Shown one piece after another: positions 23,821 through 31,149 of a stretch of DNA of 64,000 bases (position 1 is the first letter of the stretch; every line of letters begins with the position of its first letter). Below the pieces are notes generated by a model. The model searched no databases, was not told the DNA's origin, and saw only the letters and a list, made by a program, of their open reading frames with translations. The stretch comes from Arthrobacter sp. NEB 688 (GTDB taxonomy: Bacteria > Actinomycetota > Actinomycetes > Actinomycetales > Dermatophilaceae), in assembly GCF_013201035.1 (NCBI RefSeq), contig NZ_CP053707.1, positions 744,001 through 808,000 on the forward strand. The letters are read 5' to 3'. Both the position numbers and the translations under genes were made by a program.

Positions 23821-24447
23821 GTGCCGCCGCCGACCCGCCCCGACGTCCCGCGGATGCGTCGCGCGACCCCGGACGACGCCGCCGACCTGCGCCGGGTCTG
23901 CCTGCGGACCGGCGCGGCCGGCCGCGACGCCGCCGCCCTGCACGCCGACCCCGACGTGCTCGGCGAGGTCTGGGCGCAGCCCTACCTCCACGGCCCGGGA
24001 TGCCTCGCGCTCGTCGTCGAGGACCGCCTCGGGGTCGCCGGGTACTGCGTCGCGGCCGCCGACACCGCCGCCTTCGAGGACTGGCTGGACGCGCGCTGGT
24101 GGCCGGCGCTGCGCGAGCGCCACCCGCGCGGCAGCGGCGCGACCCCGGCGGACGCGGCCGTCGTCGAGCGCATCCACACCGGCCCGCGCACCGACCCCGC
24201 GCTGCTCGCCACGCACCCGGCCCACCTGCACGTCGACCTCCTGCCGCGCCTCCAGGGCGGCGGATGGGGGCGCCGGCTCGTCGAGGCCGTCCTCGACGAG
24301 CTGGCGGGCGCCGGCGTCCCCGGGCTGCACCTCGGCGTCGACCCGCGCAACCCCGGCGCGATCGCGTTCTACCGCCGGCTCGGCCTGCGGCCCCTCGGCG
24401 GCGACGAGGGCGTCACCCTTCTCGGCGTCGACCTGCCGCGCCCTTAG
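23821..24447 (+). CDS. GNAT-family N-acetyltransferase
   Basis: A 208-residue acetyl-CoA-dependent transferase. Residues about 12-40 form the N-terminal GNAT helix (MRRATPDDAADLRRVCLRTG). The acetyl-CoA loop is LQGGGWGRRLVEAVLDEL near residue 148, followed by LHLGVDPRNPGAIAFYRRLGL, the usual motif B. The GTG at 23821 is the only reasonable start. Its 3' end overlaps the convergent condensation-domain gene by 4 bases. Acceptor unknown. Confidence 0.85.
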   Translation: MPPPTRPDVPRMRRATPDDAADLRRVCLRTGAAGRDAAALHADPDVLGEVWAQPYLHGPGCLALVVEDRLGVAGYCVAAADTAAFEDWLDARWWPALRERHPRGSGATPADAAVVERIHTGPRTDPALLATHPAHLHVDLLPRLQGGGWGRRLVEAVLDELAGAGVPGLHLGVDPRNPGAIAFYRRLGLRPLGGDEGVTLLGVDLPRP

Positions 24448-25769
24448 GGCTGGGCACTCGGGCCGGCCGCACCGGCGACGTCGGACCGCAGCCCGGCCTC
24501 GACGGCGTCCAGCCAGCGGGTGACGTTCTCGCGGGCCTGCGGCGTGTCCGGGTACCGGCAGCGCAGGTGCAGCCCGGAGCCGTTGACGACGAACCAGACC
24601 ATCACCCCGTCGGTGCGGATGCGCGCCGAGACGTACTGCAGCTCCAGCGCGGGGTCGAGCTCGACCGGCAGCCGGCGGGTGTCGAGCCACGAGACGGCGA
24701 ACATCCCCGGCGCCTGCGGCATCCCGCCCCACGGCGCGAGGATCGGGGCGAGCGGCCAGGACCCGAGCGACAGCGCCTCGCGCACGGCGGTGGCGCAGGC
24801 GGCCGGCTCGGGGTCGAACGACTCGAGCACCGCGTTGGTGATGAACCAGCCGCAGGCGTCGTGCCACCGCTCCTCGTAGCGGCTGTGCACCGGGAAGACC
24901 GCCCGCAGCGGCCTCCCGGCCAGCTCGCGCGAGGCCCGGGTGAGCGCCGAGGTGGCCATCGCGACGATGCGGACGCCGTCGGCCCGGGCCCGCGCGGTCA
25001 GCCGGTCGACCCCGTCGGCATCGAGCACGTCACGGACCTCGACGACCTCGGGCAGCGGCCGTGAGACGTCGCCGAGCGGCAGCGGGAACAGCGGCATGAC
25101 CCCGCCCTCGGCCTCGAGGACGTCGGCCCACCGGCGGCGGACCTCCCCGGGGGCGGGCGGGCGGTCCGCGAGCGCCGCCGTGTGCTCGGCGAAGGCCGGC
25201 GCGTCCGGCAGCCCGGCGCCGACCGGGCGACCCGCGACGACGTCGTCGAGGCAGGTGAGCAGGTCGCGGACGAGGACGACGAGGCTCCACATGTCGACGT
25301 GCGCGTGCTCGGCCGCGACGACGAGCACCGGGCGCGTCCCGTCGTCCGGCTCGACCAGGCAGATGCGGTGCGCCGGAGCCGCGTACGAGCGGCAGGTCGC
25401 GTCGAGGACCTCACGCAGCACCTCCCGTGCCGGTCGGCCGTCCGGCGCGTGCTCGACCCACGACCCCGGCAGCACCTCGACCTCGTGCAGCCCGACCTCG
25501 CCGGAGTCGTTGCGCGAGAACACCGTCCGCAGCGTGCCGTGCCGCCTGACGACGGCCCACCACGCCTCCCCGAGGGCGTCCGGGTCGACAGCCCCCGGCA
25601 GCCGGACCGCCACCGCCATCCACGAGCCGGGCCGGTCACCCTCGCCGACGTGGCGCCCCTGGTCGAACGAGACGGGCAGCGCCCGTCCGCGCGAGGGCGG
25701 CACGACCACGCCGAGGCTGCGGACGCGCCCGTCGGGGAGGGCCATCTGCGCGACGTTGGTCAGGCGCAT
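24444..25769 (-). CDS. Condensation-domain superfamily acyltransferase, stand-alone
   Basis: A 441-residue protein resembling a single NRPS condensation domain or PapA-type acyltransferase. The catalytic motif appears as EHAHVDMWS near residues 155-165, so the normal HHxxxDG is HAHVDMW. The stretch PAVSFDQGRH-like near the N-terminus (ALPVSFDQGRHVGEGDR) and DACGWFITNAVLES near residue 325 are condensation-type landmarks. Two ATGs are possible, at 25790 and 25769. The second is chosen because TAGAGT lies eight bases before it, as in leaderless actinobacterial promoters. No adenylation or carrier domain is nearby. Confidence 0.7.
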   Translation of the reverse strand: MRLTNVAQMALPDGRVRSLGVVVPPSRGRALPVSFDQGRHVGEGDRPGSWMAVAVRLPGAVDPDALGEAWWAVVRRHGTLRTVFSRNDSGEVGLHEVEVLPGSWVEHAPDGRPAREVLREVLDATCRSYAAPAHRICLVEPDDGTRPVLVVAAEHAHVDMWSLVVLVRDLLTCLDDVVAGRPVGAGLPDAPAFAEHTAALADRPPAPGEVRRRWADVLEAEGGVMPLFPLPLGDVSRPLPEVVEVRDVLDADGVDRLTARARADGVRIVAMATSALTRASRELAGRPLRAVFPVHSRYEERWHDACGWFITNAVLESFDPEPAACATAVREALSLGSWPLAPILAPWGGMPQAPGMFAVSWLDTRRLPVELDPALELQYVSARIRTDGVMVWFVVNGSGLHLRCRYPDTPQARENVTRWLDAVEAGLRSDVAGAAGPSAQP

Positions 25770-25819
25770 GCCGCCGTACTCTAGGCGCATCCCCGACGAC
25801 GGACGGCCCTGGAGGCGCG

Positions 25820-26623
25820 GTGCCCACGTTCGAGCTCGACGGCGCGACGCTCGACCACGACGTCGCCGGTGACGACGGCCCCCTCGTCGTGCAGCTGCAC
25901 GGCCTGACCTCCTGCCGCGAGCGCGACGAGCGGATGGGGCTCGACCTCGCCCGCGCCCTGCGCCACCACCGGGTGCTGCGCTACGACGCGCGCGGCCACG
26001 GGCGCTCCACGGGCGACCGGCACCCCGCGTCCTACGCCTGGCACCACCTGGCCGAGGACCTCCTGGCGCTCCTCGACCACGTCGCCCCCGGCGAGACGGT
26101 GCACGGCCTCGGCCCGTCGATGGGCGCGGCGACGCTGCTGCACGCGGCCGTCCGCGACCCCGGCCGCTTCGCCAGCCTCACGCTCGCCGTGCCGCCGACG
26201 GCCTGGACGACCCGCCGCGCGCAGTCCGCGGCCTACCTCGCGAGCGCCGAGCTCGTCGAGCGCGAGGGCCTGGCCGCGTTCGTCGCCCGCGCGGCCACGA
26301 CCGGTCCGCCCCCCGCGATGGCCGACGCGCCCCTGACCGAGCCCGCCGTATCGGAGCACCTGCTGCCGAGCGTCCTGCGCGGTGCGGCCTCCACCGACCT
26401 GCCGCCGGCCGAGGCGCTGACCGCCATCGACGTCCCCACCCTCGTCCTCGCGTGGAGCGACGACCCGGGCCATCCCCTGAGCACCGCGGCCCTCCTGCAC
26501 GAGCTCGTCGACGACAGCCGGCTCGTCGTCGCCCGCACGCCCTACGGGATCATGGCGTGGCCCGGGCTCGTCGCCGACCACGTGGCCTCGCACGCGCGAA
26601 GGGCCCGTCACCCCCTGCGGTGA
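25820..26623 (+). CDS. Alpha/beta-hydrolase
   Basis: A 267-residue hydrolase. The oxyanion region is LHGLTSCRERD, the nucleophile elbow GLGPSMGAAT (Ser in GPSMG), and an acid-bearing strand LVLAWSDDPGHPL follows. The C-terminal catalytic His may lie near residue 255 but is not certain. The gene starts at GTG 25820, 50 bases from the divergently read condensation-domain gene. The terminator hairpin forms within its last codons. Substrate not evident. Confidence 0.85.
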   Translation: MPTFELDGATLDHDVAGDDGPLVVQLHGLTSCRERDERMGLDLARALRHHRVLRYDARGHGRSTGDRHPASYAWHHLAEDLLALLDHVAPGETVHGLGPSMGAATLLHAAVRDPGRFASLTLAVPPTAWTTRRAQSAAYLASAELVEREGLAAFVARAATTGPPPAMADAPLTEPAVSEHLLPSVLRGAASTDLPPAEALTAIDVPTLVLAWSDDPGHPLSTAALLHELVDDSRLVVARTPYGIMAWPGLVADHVASHARRARHPLR

Positions 26624-26630
26624 CGGGCCC
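26601..26630. terminator. Bidirectional terminator overlapping the hydrolase stop
   Basis: GGGCCCGTCACC-CCCTGC-GGTGACGGGCCC is a perfect 12-bp stem with a 6-base loop. It contains the hydrolase TGA stop (26621-26623) and serves the convergent csbD gene too. Confidence 0.85.
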
Positions 26631-26651
26631 TCCGGCGTGGTGCGGCGAGGA

Positions 26652-26822
26652 TCAGGAGAGCGTGTCCTTGATGTTCTCGCCGGCCTTCTTGGTCTTGGCC
26701 TCGGCCTGGTCGGCCTTGCCCTCGGCCTCGAGACGCTCGTTGTTCGTCGCCTCGCCGATGACCTCCTTGGCCTTGCCGGTGAGGTCCTGCGCGGCGTTCT
26801 TGGCCTTGTCAGCGATACCCAT
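26652..26822 (-). CDS. CsbD-family stress protein
   Basis: A 56-residue, highly charged, Lys/Glu/Ala-rich protein: MGIADKAKNAAQDLTGKAKE at the start, then a VIGEATNNERLEAEGKADQA-type second half. This is the CsbD pattern, small general-stress proteins of unknown biochemical activity. AGAGAGGAAACC precedes the ATG at 26822. It is the last gene of the leftward envelope-stress block, 62 bases after amaP. Confidence 0.85.
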   Translation of the reverse strand: MGIADKAKNAAQDLTGKAKEVIGEATNNERLEAEGKADQAEAKTKKAGENIKDTLS

Positions 26823-26884
26823 GATGGTTTCCTCTCTCTGGTGGTGATGGTTCGGTCGGGGTGGTGCGGGGTGACCCGGACGGG

Positions 26885-27448
26885 TCAGGTCGTGGCGGCG
26901 TTCCGCGGCGGACGGTGCACCTTCACGAGGTAGCGGACCGGCACGGCGCCACCGGTGGCGGTGGCCACCTCGGCGTCGACGGCCGCGAGGTCACGGCGCA
27001 GCTCGGTGAGCGAGGCGTCGTGGCGGGCGGTGACGGTGACCTCGACGAGCCCGGCGTCGGTGCCGGAACCCACGGATCCGGAGGCCGACTCGGTGGCCAG
27101 CCGGGTCTCCGCCGAGGCGGCGACGACGTCGGCGAGGGCGCCGAGGCGCAGGCGCAGGCGCCCGTCCTCACCGCTGCCCGGGAGCGAGATGGCCCGGATG
27201 CCGACGCGCTTGAGGTGCGCCGAGAGCCAGGACAGGCCCGCGAGGACGAGGACGACGCCGACGACGGCGACGAGCCAGGTCCACCAGGACGCGGCGGCCC
27301 AGGAGCCGGCGGCCGGGACGGCCAGGGTGTCGGCCGAGGGGGCGAGCACGCCCGCCCACCACAGGCCCAGGGCCACGCCGCCCGCGAGGAGCAGCAGGCC
27401 GACGACGAAGGTCAGGGTGCGGTCGAGCCGCATCGCGGAGCGGGTCAT
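26885..27448 (-). CDS. Alkaline-shock membrane anchor protein, AmaP-like
   Basis: A 187-residue protein with two N-terminal membrane helices (FVVGLLLLAGGVALGLWWAG and TWLVAVVGVVLVLAGLSWL) and a cytoplasmic alpha/beta tail. This is the AmaP arrangement, in which the protein tethers Asp23 to the membrane. The ATG overlaps the stop of the DUF6286 gene (ATGA), placing it in the same operon. Confidence 0.75.
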   Translation of the reverse strand: MTRSAMRLDRTLTFVVGLLLLAGGVALGLWWAGVLAPSADTLAVPAAGSWAAASWWTWLVAVVGVVLVLAGLSWLSAHLKRVGIRAISLPGSGEDGRLRLRLGALADVVAASAETRLATESASGSVGSGTDAGLVEVTVTARHDASLTELRRDLAAVDAEVATATGGAVPVRYLVKVHRPPRNAATT

Positions 27449-28056
27449 CGCTTGCCTCCCAGGGTCGAGACCTTGACGGACACGCGCGGGGTGGGGTCCA
27501 GGCCCTCGAGGGCGTCGCGGACGGCGTCCTGGACGGCGCCCTTCGCGCCGTCACGGGCGGTGTCGACGACGGTCACGCGCAGCTTGACGGAGCGCTTGGC
27601 GGCGCGGGAGCGGACGGTGACGACGCCGTCGACGTCCGAGGCCGCGATGTCGGCGACGCGGGCGACGTCGCGCGGCTCGAGCCACGCGTTCGTCCCGTCC
27701 CCGAGGGAGACCGCGGTGCGCGGCCGGCGGCCGAAGGCCCGCAGCACGAGCCAGAGACCGACGAGGGCCACGAGCACGGCGACCACGAGCACCCAGACGT
27801 CCTTGCCGACGCCGTCGGCGAGCCAGCTCGCGGCGGGCTCGAGCCACGACGGGCCGGGGACCCAGCCGAGCGCGACGAGCGCGTCACGGACGGCGACCAC
27901 ACCGAGCGCCACGAGGACGAGCGAGATGACGACTCCGGTCGCGGTGGCCGGGGGCGCCCCGGCCGGGGCGTCGACGGCAGGCGTCGTGACCTGCGCGTCG
28001 CGGGAGGTCCGGGCCGGCTCCGTCCGGGAGACCGGCAGGGTCTCGGTGGTGCTCAT
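27445..28056 (-). CDS. DUF6286-type membrane protein of the Asp23 operon
   Basis: A 203-residue protein: a disordered N-terminus to about 40, two membrane segments (VVISLVLVALGVVAVRDALVAL and VWVLVVAVLVALVGLWLVL), then a soluble domain RDVARVADIAASDVDGVVTV resembling the Asp23 fold. It overlaps its neighbours on both sides (ATGA), so it is a regular subunit of the envelope-stress operon. Biochemical role unknown. Confidence 0.75.
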   Translation of the reverse strand: MSTTETLPVSRTEPARTSRDAQVTTPAVDAPAGAPPATATGVVISLVLVALGVVAVRDALVALGWVPGPSWLEPAASWLADGVGKDVWVLVVAVLVALVGLWLVLRAFGRRPRTAVSLGDGTNAWLEPRDVARVADIAASDVDGVVTVRSRAAKRSVKLRVTVVDTARDGAKGAVQDAVRDALEGLDPTPRVSVKVSTLGGKR

Positions 28057-28403
28057 CGGTGCCTCCTGTCCTGGGGTTCGAGGTGGGTGACGGTCACGTC
28101 GACCGCGTCCACGGTGGAGCCGGTCACGCGGGTCAGCGTGTCGGCGACGGCGTCACGGACGGCCGCGGTCGCGGTGTCGAGCGGCGTGGGCCACGCGAGG
28201 GCGACGTCGAGGCGGACGCGCACGTGGTCGTCGCTGCGCCGGACCTCCACGCGGGGGAGCGAGCGCCCGACGAGCGCACCGGCGCCGCGGTGCTCGACCA
28301 CGTCACGCGCGGCGAGGGTCGCGGCCCGTGCCGTCCGCTCGTAGACCCGGTCGTCGATGACGGTGCGTCCACGCGTGGCGGCCGGGGCGAGCCCGTCAGC
28401 CAC
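28053..28403 (-). CDS. Asp23/Gls24 envelope-stress protein (small)
   Basis: A 116-residue Asp23/Gls24-family protein. The core begins GRTVIDDRVYERTARAATLA, followed by GRSLPRVEVRRSDDHVRVRLD and the C-terminal VRDAVADTLTRVTGSTVDAVDV helix/strand. The GTG at 28403 is chosen over further upstream codons because it gives an 8-base overlap with the preceding small gene and a normal family N-terminus. Confidence 0.8.
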   Translation of the reverse strand: MADGLAPAATRGRTVIDDRVYERTARAATLAARDVVEHRGAGALVGRSLPRVEVRRSDDHVRVRLDVALAWPTPLDTATAAVRDAVADTLTRVTGSTVDAVDVTVTHLEPQDRRHR

Positions 28404-28575
28404 GGTTCCGGTTCGGGACGAGGGCCCCGAGGTCGACCGAGCCGTCGCGCTGCGCACCGAGCAGGAAGCCGGCGCCGCCGAGGACGATCGCGAGGAGGAA
28501 GCCGCCGAAGCCTCCGGTGGTCGCCGCGAGGGCGAGGAGGAGACCGGCGATGAGGCCGATGACGGGAGTGTTCAT
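28396..28575 (-). CDS. DUF2273-like small membrane protein
   Basis: A 59-residue protein starting MNTPVIGLIAGLLLALAATT and made of two hydrophobic, Gly-rich helices with a short charged tail (RDGSVDLG...). Proteins of this size and kind (DUF2273) accompany AmaP and Asp23 in many Gram-positives. The ATG shares one base with the preceding stop (TGATG), with AGGAGCT upstream. Confidence 0.8.
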   Translation of the reverse strand: MNTPVIGLIAGLLLALAATTGGFGGFLLAIVLGGAGFLLGAQRDGSVDLGALVPNRNRG

Positions 28576-28922
28576 CAGGAGCTCCGTTCGGGGAGGGGGT
28601 CGTGGGTGTTCTCGGGGGCCGGGGTGGTGGGCGGGTCGTCGGGGGCGTCCTGGACGACGTCCTCGACGACGACGGTCACCGGGCCGGGGCGGACGGCGGC
28701 GACGGCCTTGCGGACGTCGTCGGCGACCGTGCGGATGGCGGACTCGTGCTCGACGGCGAGGTGCACCTCGACGTGGTCGTCGGCGATGCGCAGCCCGGCG
28801 ACGCGGCGCCCCGGCAGGAGCGTCACGGCCTCGCCGAGCGCACCCGCGTGGAGGTCGACCACGCCGGGGACGGCGCGCACCGCGGTCGCGATGCCGTCGA
28901 CGAGCTCGTCGCGCTCGGTCAC
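28575..28922 (-). CDS. Asp23-like small protein of the envelope-stress operon
   Basis: A 115-residue protein: MTERDELVDGIATAVRAVPG, a beta-rich middle (GLRIADDHVEVHLAVEHESAI) and a Pro-rich acidic tail. The alternating strand pattern and the helix AIRTVADDVRKAVAAV resemble a minimal Asp23/Gls24 fold. It starts with GTG overlapping the previous stop. Confidence 0.7.
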   Translation of the reverse strand: MTERDELVDGIATAVRAVPGVVDLHAGALGEAVTLLPGRRVAGLRIADDHVEVHLAVEHESAIRTVADDVRKAVAAVRPGPVTVVVEDVVQDAPDDPPTTPAPENTHDPLPERSS

Positions 28923-29461
28923 TGGACCCGCTCGGAGGTCTCGTCGGCGTCGTCGTCGAGCGCCACGTCGTGGACGGTGATGTTGACCTCGGTGACCTGG
29001 AGGCCGGTCATCCGCTCGACCGCCGAGATGACGTTGGTGCGGATGGCCTCGGCGAGGTCGGAGATCGCGACGCCGTACTCGGCGACGATGTCGACGTCGA
29101 CGGCGGCCTGCTTCTCGCCGACCTCGACGCTCACGCCCTGGGTGTTGTCGACGCCCACACCCGAGATGCGCTCACGGATGGCGCCGACGGCGCGGGCGGC
29201 GCCGCGGCCGAGGTCGGCCACGCCGGAGACCTCACGGGTGGCGATGCCGGCGATCTTGAGGACGACGGTGTCGGCGATGACGGTGCGGCCGTGCGAGGTC
29301 TCGACGGAGCCCTTGTCGCTCGTCGTGAGGTCCTTCGCGGTGTCCTTGGCGTCCTTCGCCAGGTCCTTGGCGGTGTCCTTCGCGTCGTGCGCGAGGTCCT
29401 TGGTCGAGAACGAGCCGGCGGGGGTGCTGCCGGACTGGGGGGTGGCGGTGGTGTCGGTCAT
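28919..29461 (-). CDS. Asp23/Gls24 family envelope-stress response protein
   Basis: A 180-residue protein, first gene of the leftward operon. Residues about 20-48 hold a repeat of KDLAHDAKDTA-type heptads (amphipathic helix). The Asp23 domain follows: GRTVIADTVVLKIAGIATREV, then GVSVEVGEKQAAVDVDIVAEYG and AVERMTGLQVTEVNITV. Asp23 proteins coat the inner membrane face and counter cell-wall stress. The gene faces the ECF sigma gene across a 190-base divergent region, suggesting control by that sigma factor. Confidence 0.88.
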   Translation of the reverse strand: MTDTTATPQSGSTPAGSFSTKDLAHDAKDTAKDLAKDAKDTAKDLTTSDKGSVETSHGRTVIADTVVLKIAGIATREVSGVADLGRGAARAVGAIRERISGVGVDNTQGVSVEVGEKQAAVDVDIVAEYGVAISDLAEAIRTNVISAVERMTGLQVTEVNITVHDVALDDDADETSERVQ

Positions 29462-29572
29462 GACGTCAGCTCCTGGTGAGGTGGTCCGTTGTCGTTCACA
29501 CCCTCAGTCGCGGTGGGGGCACGGATCCGCACGCGGACGTCGGTGTGAGCCGTGTCACATCCGCTCCGAGCG

Positions 29573-29601
29573 GGTAACCCTTGTGTCATAGAGCAGCGTT
29601 G
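29573..29601 (+). promoter_or_regulatory. ECF-type promoter upstream of the sigma factor gene
   Basis: GGTAACC at 29573-29579 and CGTTG at 29597-29601 are spaced like the GGAAC-N16/17-CGTT promoters used by SigE/SigH-group ECF sigma factors. The predicted start would be near 29608-29610, consistent with an autoregulated sigma gene. No equally good match was found for the divergent asp23 operon. Confidence 0.5.
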
Positions 29602-29652
29602 TCGCAGGTGAGACGGCCGATGGGGCCGCCCGAGACGGAGGTACCGAGCCGC

Positions 29653-30237
29653 GTGACCGCGACCCTGCAGGGTGCGGCGACCTCGTCGCCCCCCGGCACC
29701 TCCCGCGACGAGGACCTCGCGCTGGCCCGCGCCGCCGCGCTCGGCGACCGGCGGGCCTTCGAGACCATCGTCGCCCGGCACGGCCCGGCCCTCACCCGCT
29801 ACGCGCTGCGCGCCACGCCGGACCGCGGCGAGGCCGAGGACCTCGTGCAGGACGCGCTCGTCGCGGCGTGGCAGTCGCTCGACCGCTTCGACGGCCGCTC
29901 GGCCCTGCGGACCTGGCTGTTCGGCATCCTCGTGCACAAGGTGCAGAGCTCGCGCCGGCGCCGCAAGGCCGTCCCCGTGACCGACGAGGTCCTCGACCGG
30001 CCCGACGACGCCGACCCGGTGCAGGCCGCCTCGGACCTCGAGCTGCGCGACGCGCTCGAGGCCGCGCTGCGGGCCCTCCCGGAGCGCCAGCGCTCGGTCT
30101 GGGTCCTCGTCGAGGTCGAGGGCCTGAGCCAGGCCGAGGTCGCCGAGGTGCTGCACACCACCCCGGACACGGTCCGGGGCCAGCTGTTCCGCGCACGACG
30201 CGCGCTCGCGGAGGGGATGAAAGAGTGGCGGGCATGA
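29653..30237 (+). CDS. ECF-family RNA polymerase sigma factor
   Basis: A 194-residue sigma-70 family ECF factor. Region 2 includes AFETIVARHGPALTRYALR and DRGEAEDLVQDALVAAWQSLDRFDG; region 4 is RALPERQRSVWVLVEVEGLSQ followed by AEVLHTTPDTVRGQLFRARR. GTG 29653 follows GGAGG at 11 bases; ATG 29620 would add 11 residues and is the alternative. No anti-sigma gene follows. Instead the next overlapping gene is an Asp23-like protein, so the factor is probably tied to the envelope-stress block. Confidence 0.85.
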   Translation: MTATLQGAATSSPPGTSRDEDLALARAAALGDRRAFETIVARHGPALTRYALRATPDRGEAEDLVQDALVAAWQSLDRFDGRSALRTWLFGILVHKVQSSRRRRKAVPVTDEVLDRPDDADPVQAASDLELRDALEAALRALPERQRSVWVLVEVEGLSQAEVAEVLHTTPDTVRGQLFRARRALAEGMKEWRA

Positions 30238-30716
30238 CGGGCACGGACCCGGCGGCGGAGCGGCCGCTGACGACGGACGAGGAGGCCTTCCTCGCCCGGT
30301 CCGCGCGCCTGCTCGCGTCCGAGGACCCGGAGTCGTTCATCGACGTCTCGGCGCGCGTGCGCTCCACCGTGCGCGCCACGACCCGCCGCTCGCGGCCGGT
30401 CCACGCGACCTTCCCCTCGCCCGCCGGGGACGACGACGTGCTCGTCGTGCGCGAGTGGGTGCTCGTCGGGGTCCTGCGCGAGGCGGTGTCGGCTCTCGTC
30501 GGCGTGACCCCCACGCAGATCCGCGTCGGCCTCGAGGACGACCGCTGCACCTCGGTGGCCGTGCACGTCACCGCCACGTACGGCGCGATCCTCGCGGATG
30601 CCGCGAGCGCCGTCCGCACGACCGTCGCGCGCGCGGTCGTCGAGACGCTCGGGGCGGACGCGCTGGCGTCAGACGGTGTCCCGGTCGAGGTCACCATCGA
30701 CGACGTCATCGTCTGA
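30234..30716 (+). CDS. Asp23-like protein coupled to the sigma factor
   Basis: A 160-residue protein whose ATG overlaps the sigma-factor stop (ATGA). An N-terminal segment (ERPLTTDEEAFLARSARLLASED) precedes a Gls24/Asp23-like beta-alpha fold with REWVLVGVLREAVSALVGVTP and VAVHVTATYGAILADAASAV. Its place right after an ECF factor is where an anti-sigma factor is usually found, but no zinc motif or membrane helix is present. It might sense or titrate the sigma factor (inference). Confidence 0.65.
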   Translation: MTGTDPAAERPLTTDEEAFLARSARLLASEDPESFIDVSARVRSTVRATTRRSRPVHATFPSPAGDDDVLVVREWVLVGVLREAVSALVGVTPTQIRVGLEDDRCTSVAVHVTATYGAILADAASAVRTTVARAVVETLGADALASDGVPVEVTIDDVIV

Positions 30717-30740
30717 CCGACTCCCGGCACGACCGCCGGC

Positions 30741-31138
30741 GTGCAGGATTCGACACATTCGACGAAAGATGCACGCCCGCCCGCCCGACCGCCGGCGTGC
30801 AGGATTCGACACATTCGACGAAAGATGCACGCCCGCCCGCCCGACCGACGGCGTGCAGAAATCGACGCTTTCGACCATTGATGCACACCCACCCGACCGC
30901 AGGCGTGCAGCATCTGACGCTGTCGACGATCGATGCACACACCGGAGCTCCCGGAGCCGGGCGAGGCTCCGACCGTGGCGCCGCTCCTGGCGCCGGATGT
31001 GGGGTGATCACCCCACGTCGGACGCCACCACCCGCACCACGACCGACGGCGTGCAGACATCGACACCGTCGACGATTGATGCACACACCCACCCGACCGC
31101 CGGCGTGCACAAACTGACGCTTTCGACGATCGGTGCAC
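30741..31138. repeat. Six 34-base units bounded by GTGCA...TGCAC
   Basis: The 433-base gap between convergent genes holds six units of exactly 34 bases, each beginning GTGCA and ending TGCAC: 30741-30774, 30797-30830, 30853-30886, 30905-30938, 31051-31084 and 31105-31138. The first two are identical; the others keep a T(C/G)GAC...TCGACGAT(C/T)G-type interior. Linkers are Pro-codon-like CCCGCCCGAC/CACCCGAC runs. Between units 4 and 5 lies an 18-bp perfect palindrome, GTGGGGTGATCACCCCAC (30999-31016). Nothing codes here convincingly. Confidence 0.85.
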
Positions 31139-31149
31139 GCTTGCGGTCG

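Noticed and set aside
30717-31117. Repeat-encoded protein with CTPARPTAGVQ-type units
   Set aside because: Frames run through the array on both strands because the units lack stops, but there is no ribosome site, no consistent frame across unit-spacing changes, and the constraint is on DNA ends, not codons.
30741-31138. CRISPR array
   Set aside because: The units are imperfect (the later copies drifted), linkers are short, similar and GC-rich rather than unique spacers, spacing is irregular (52-146 bases), and no cas gene is present.
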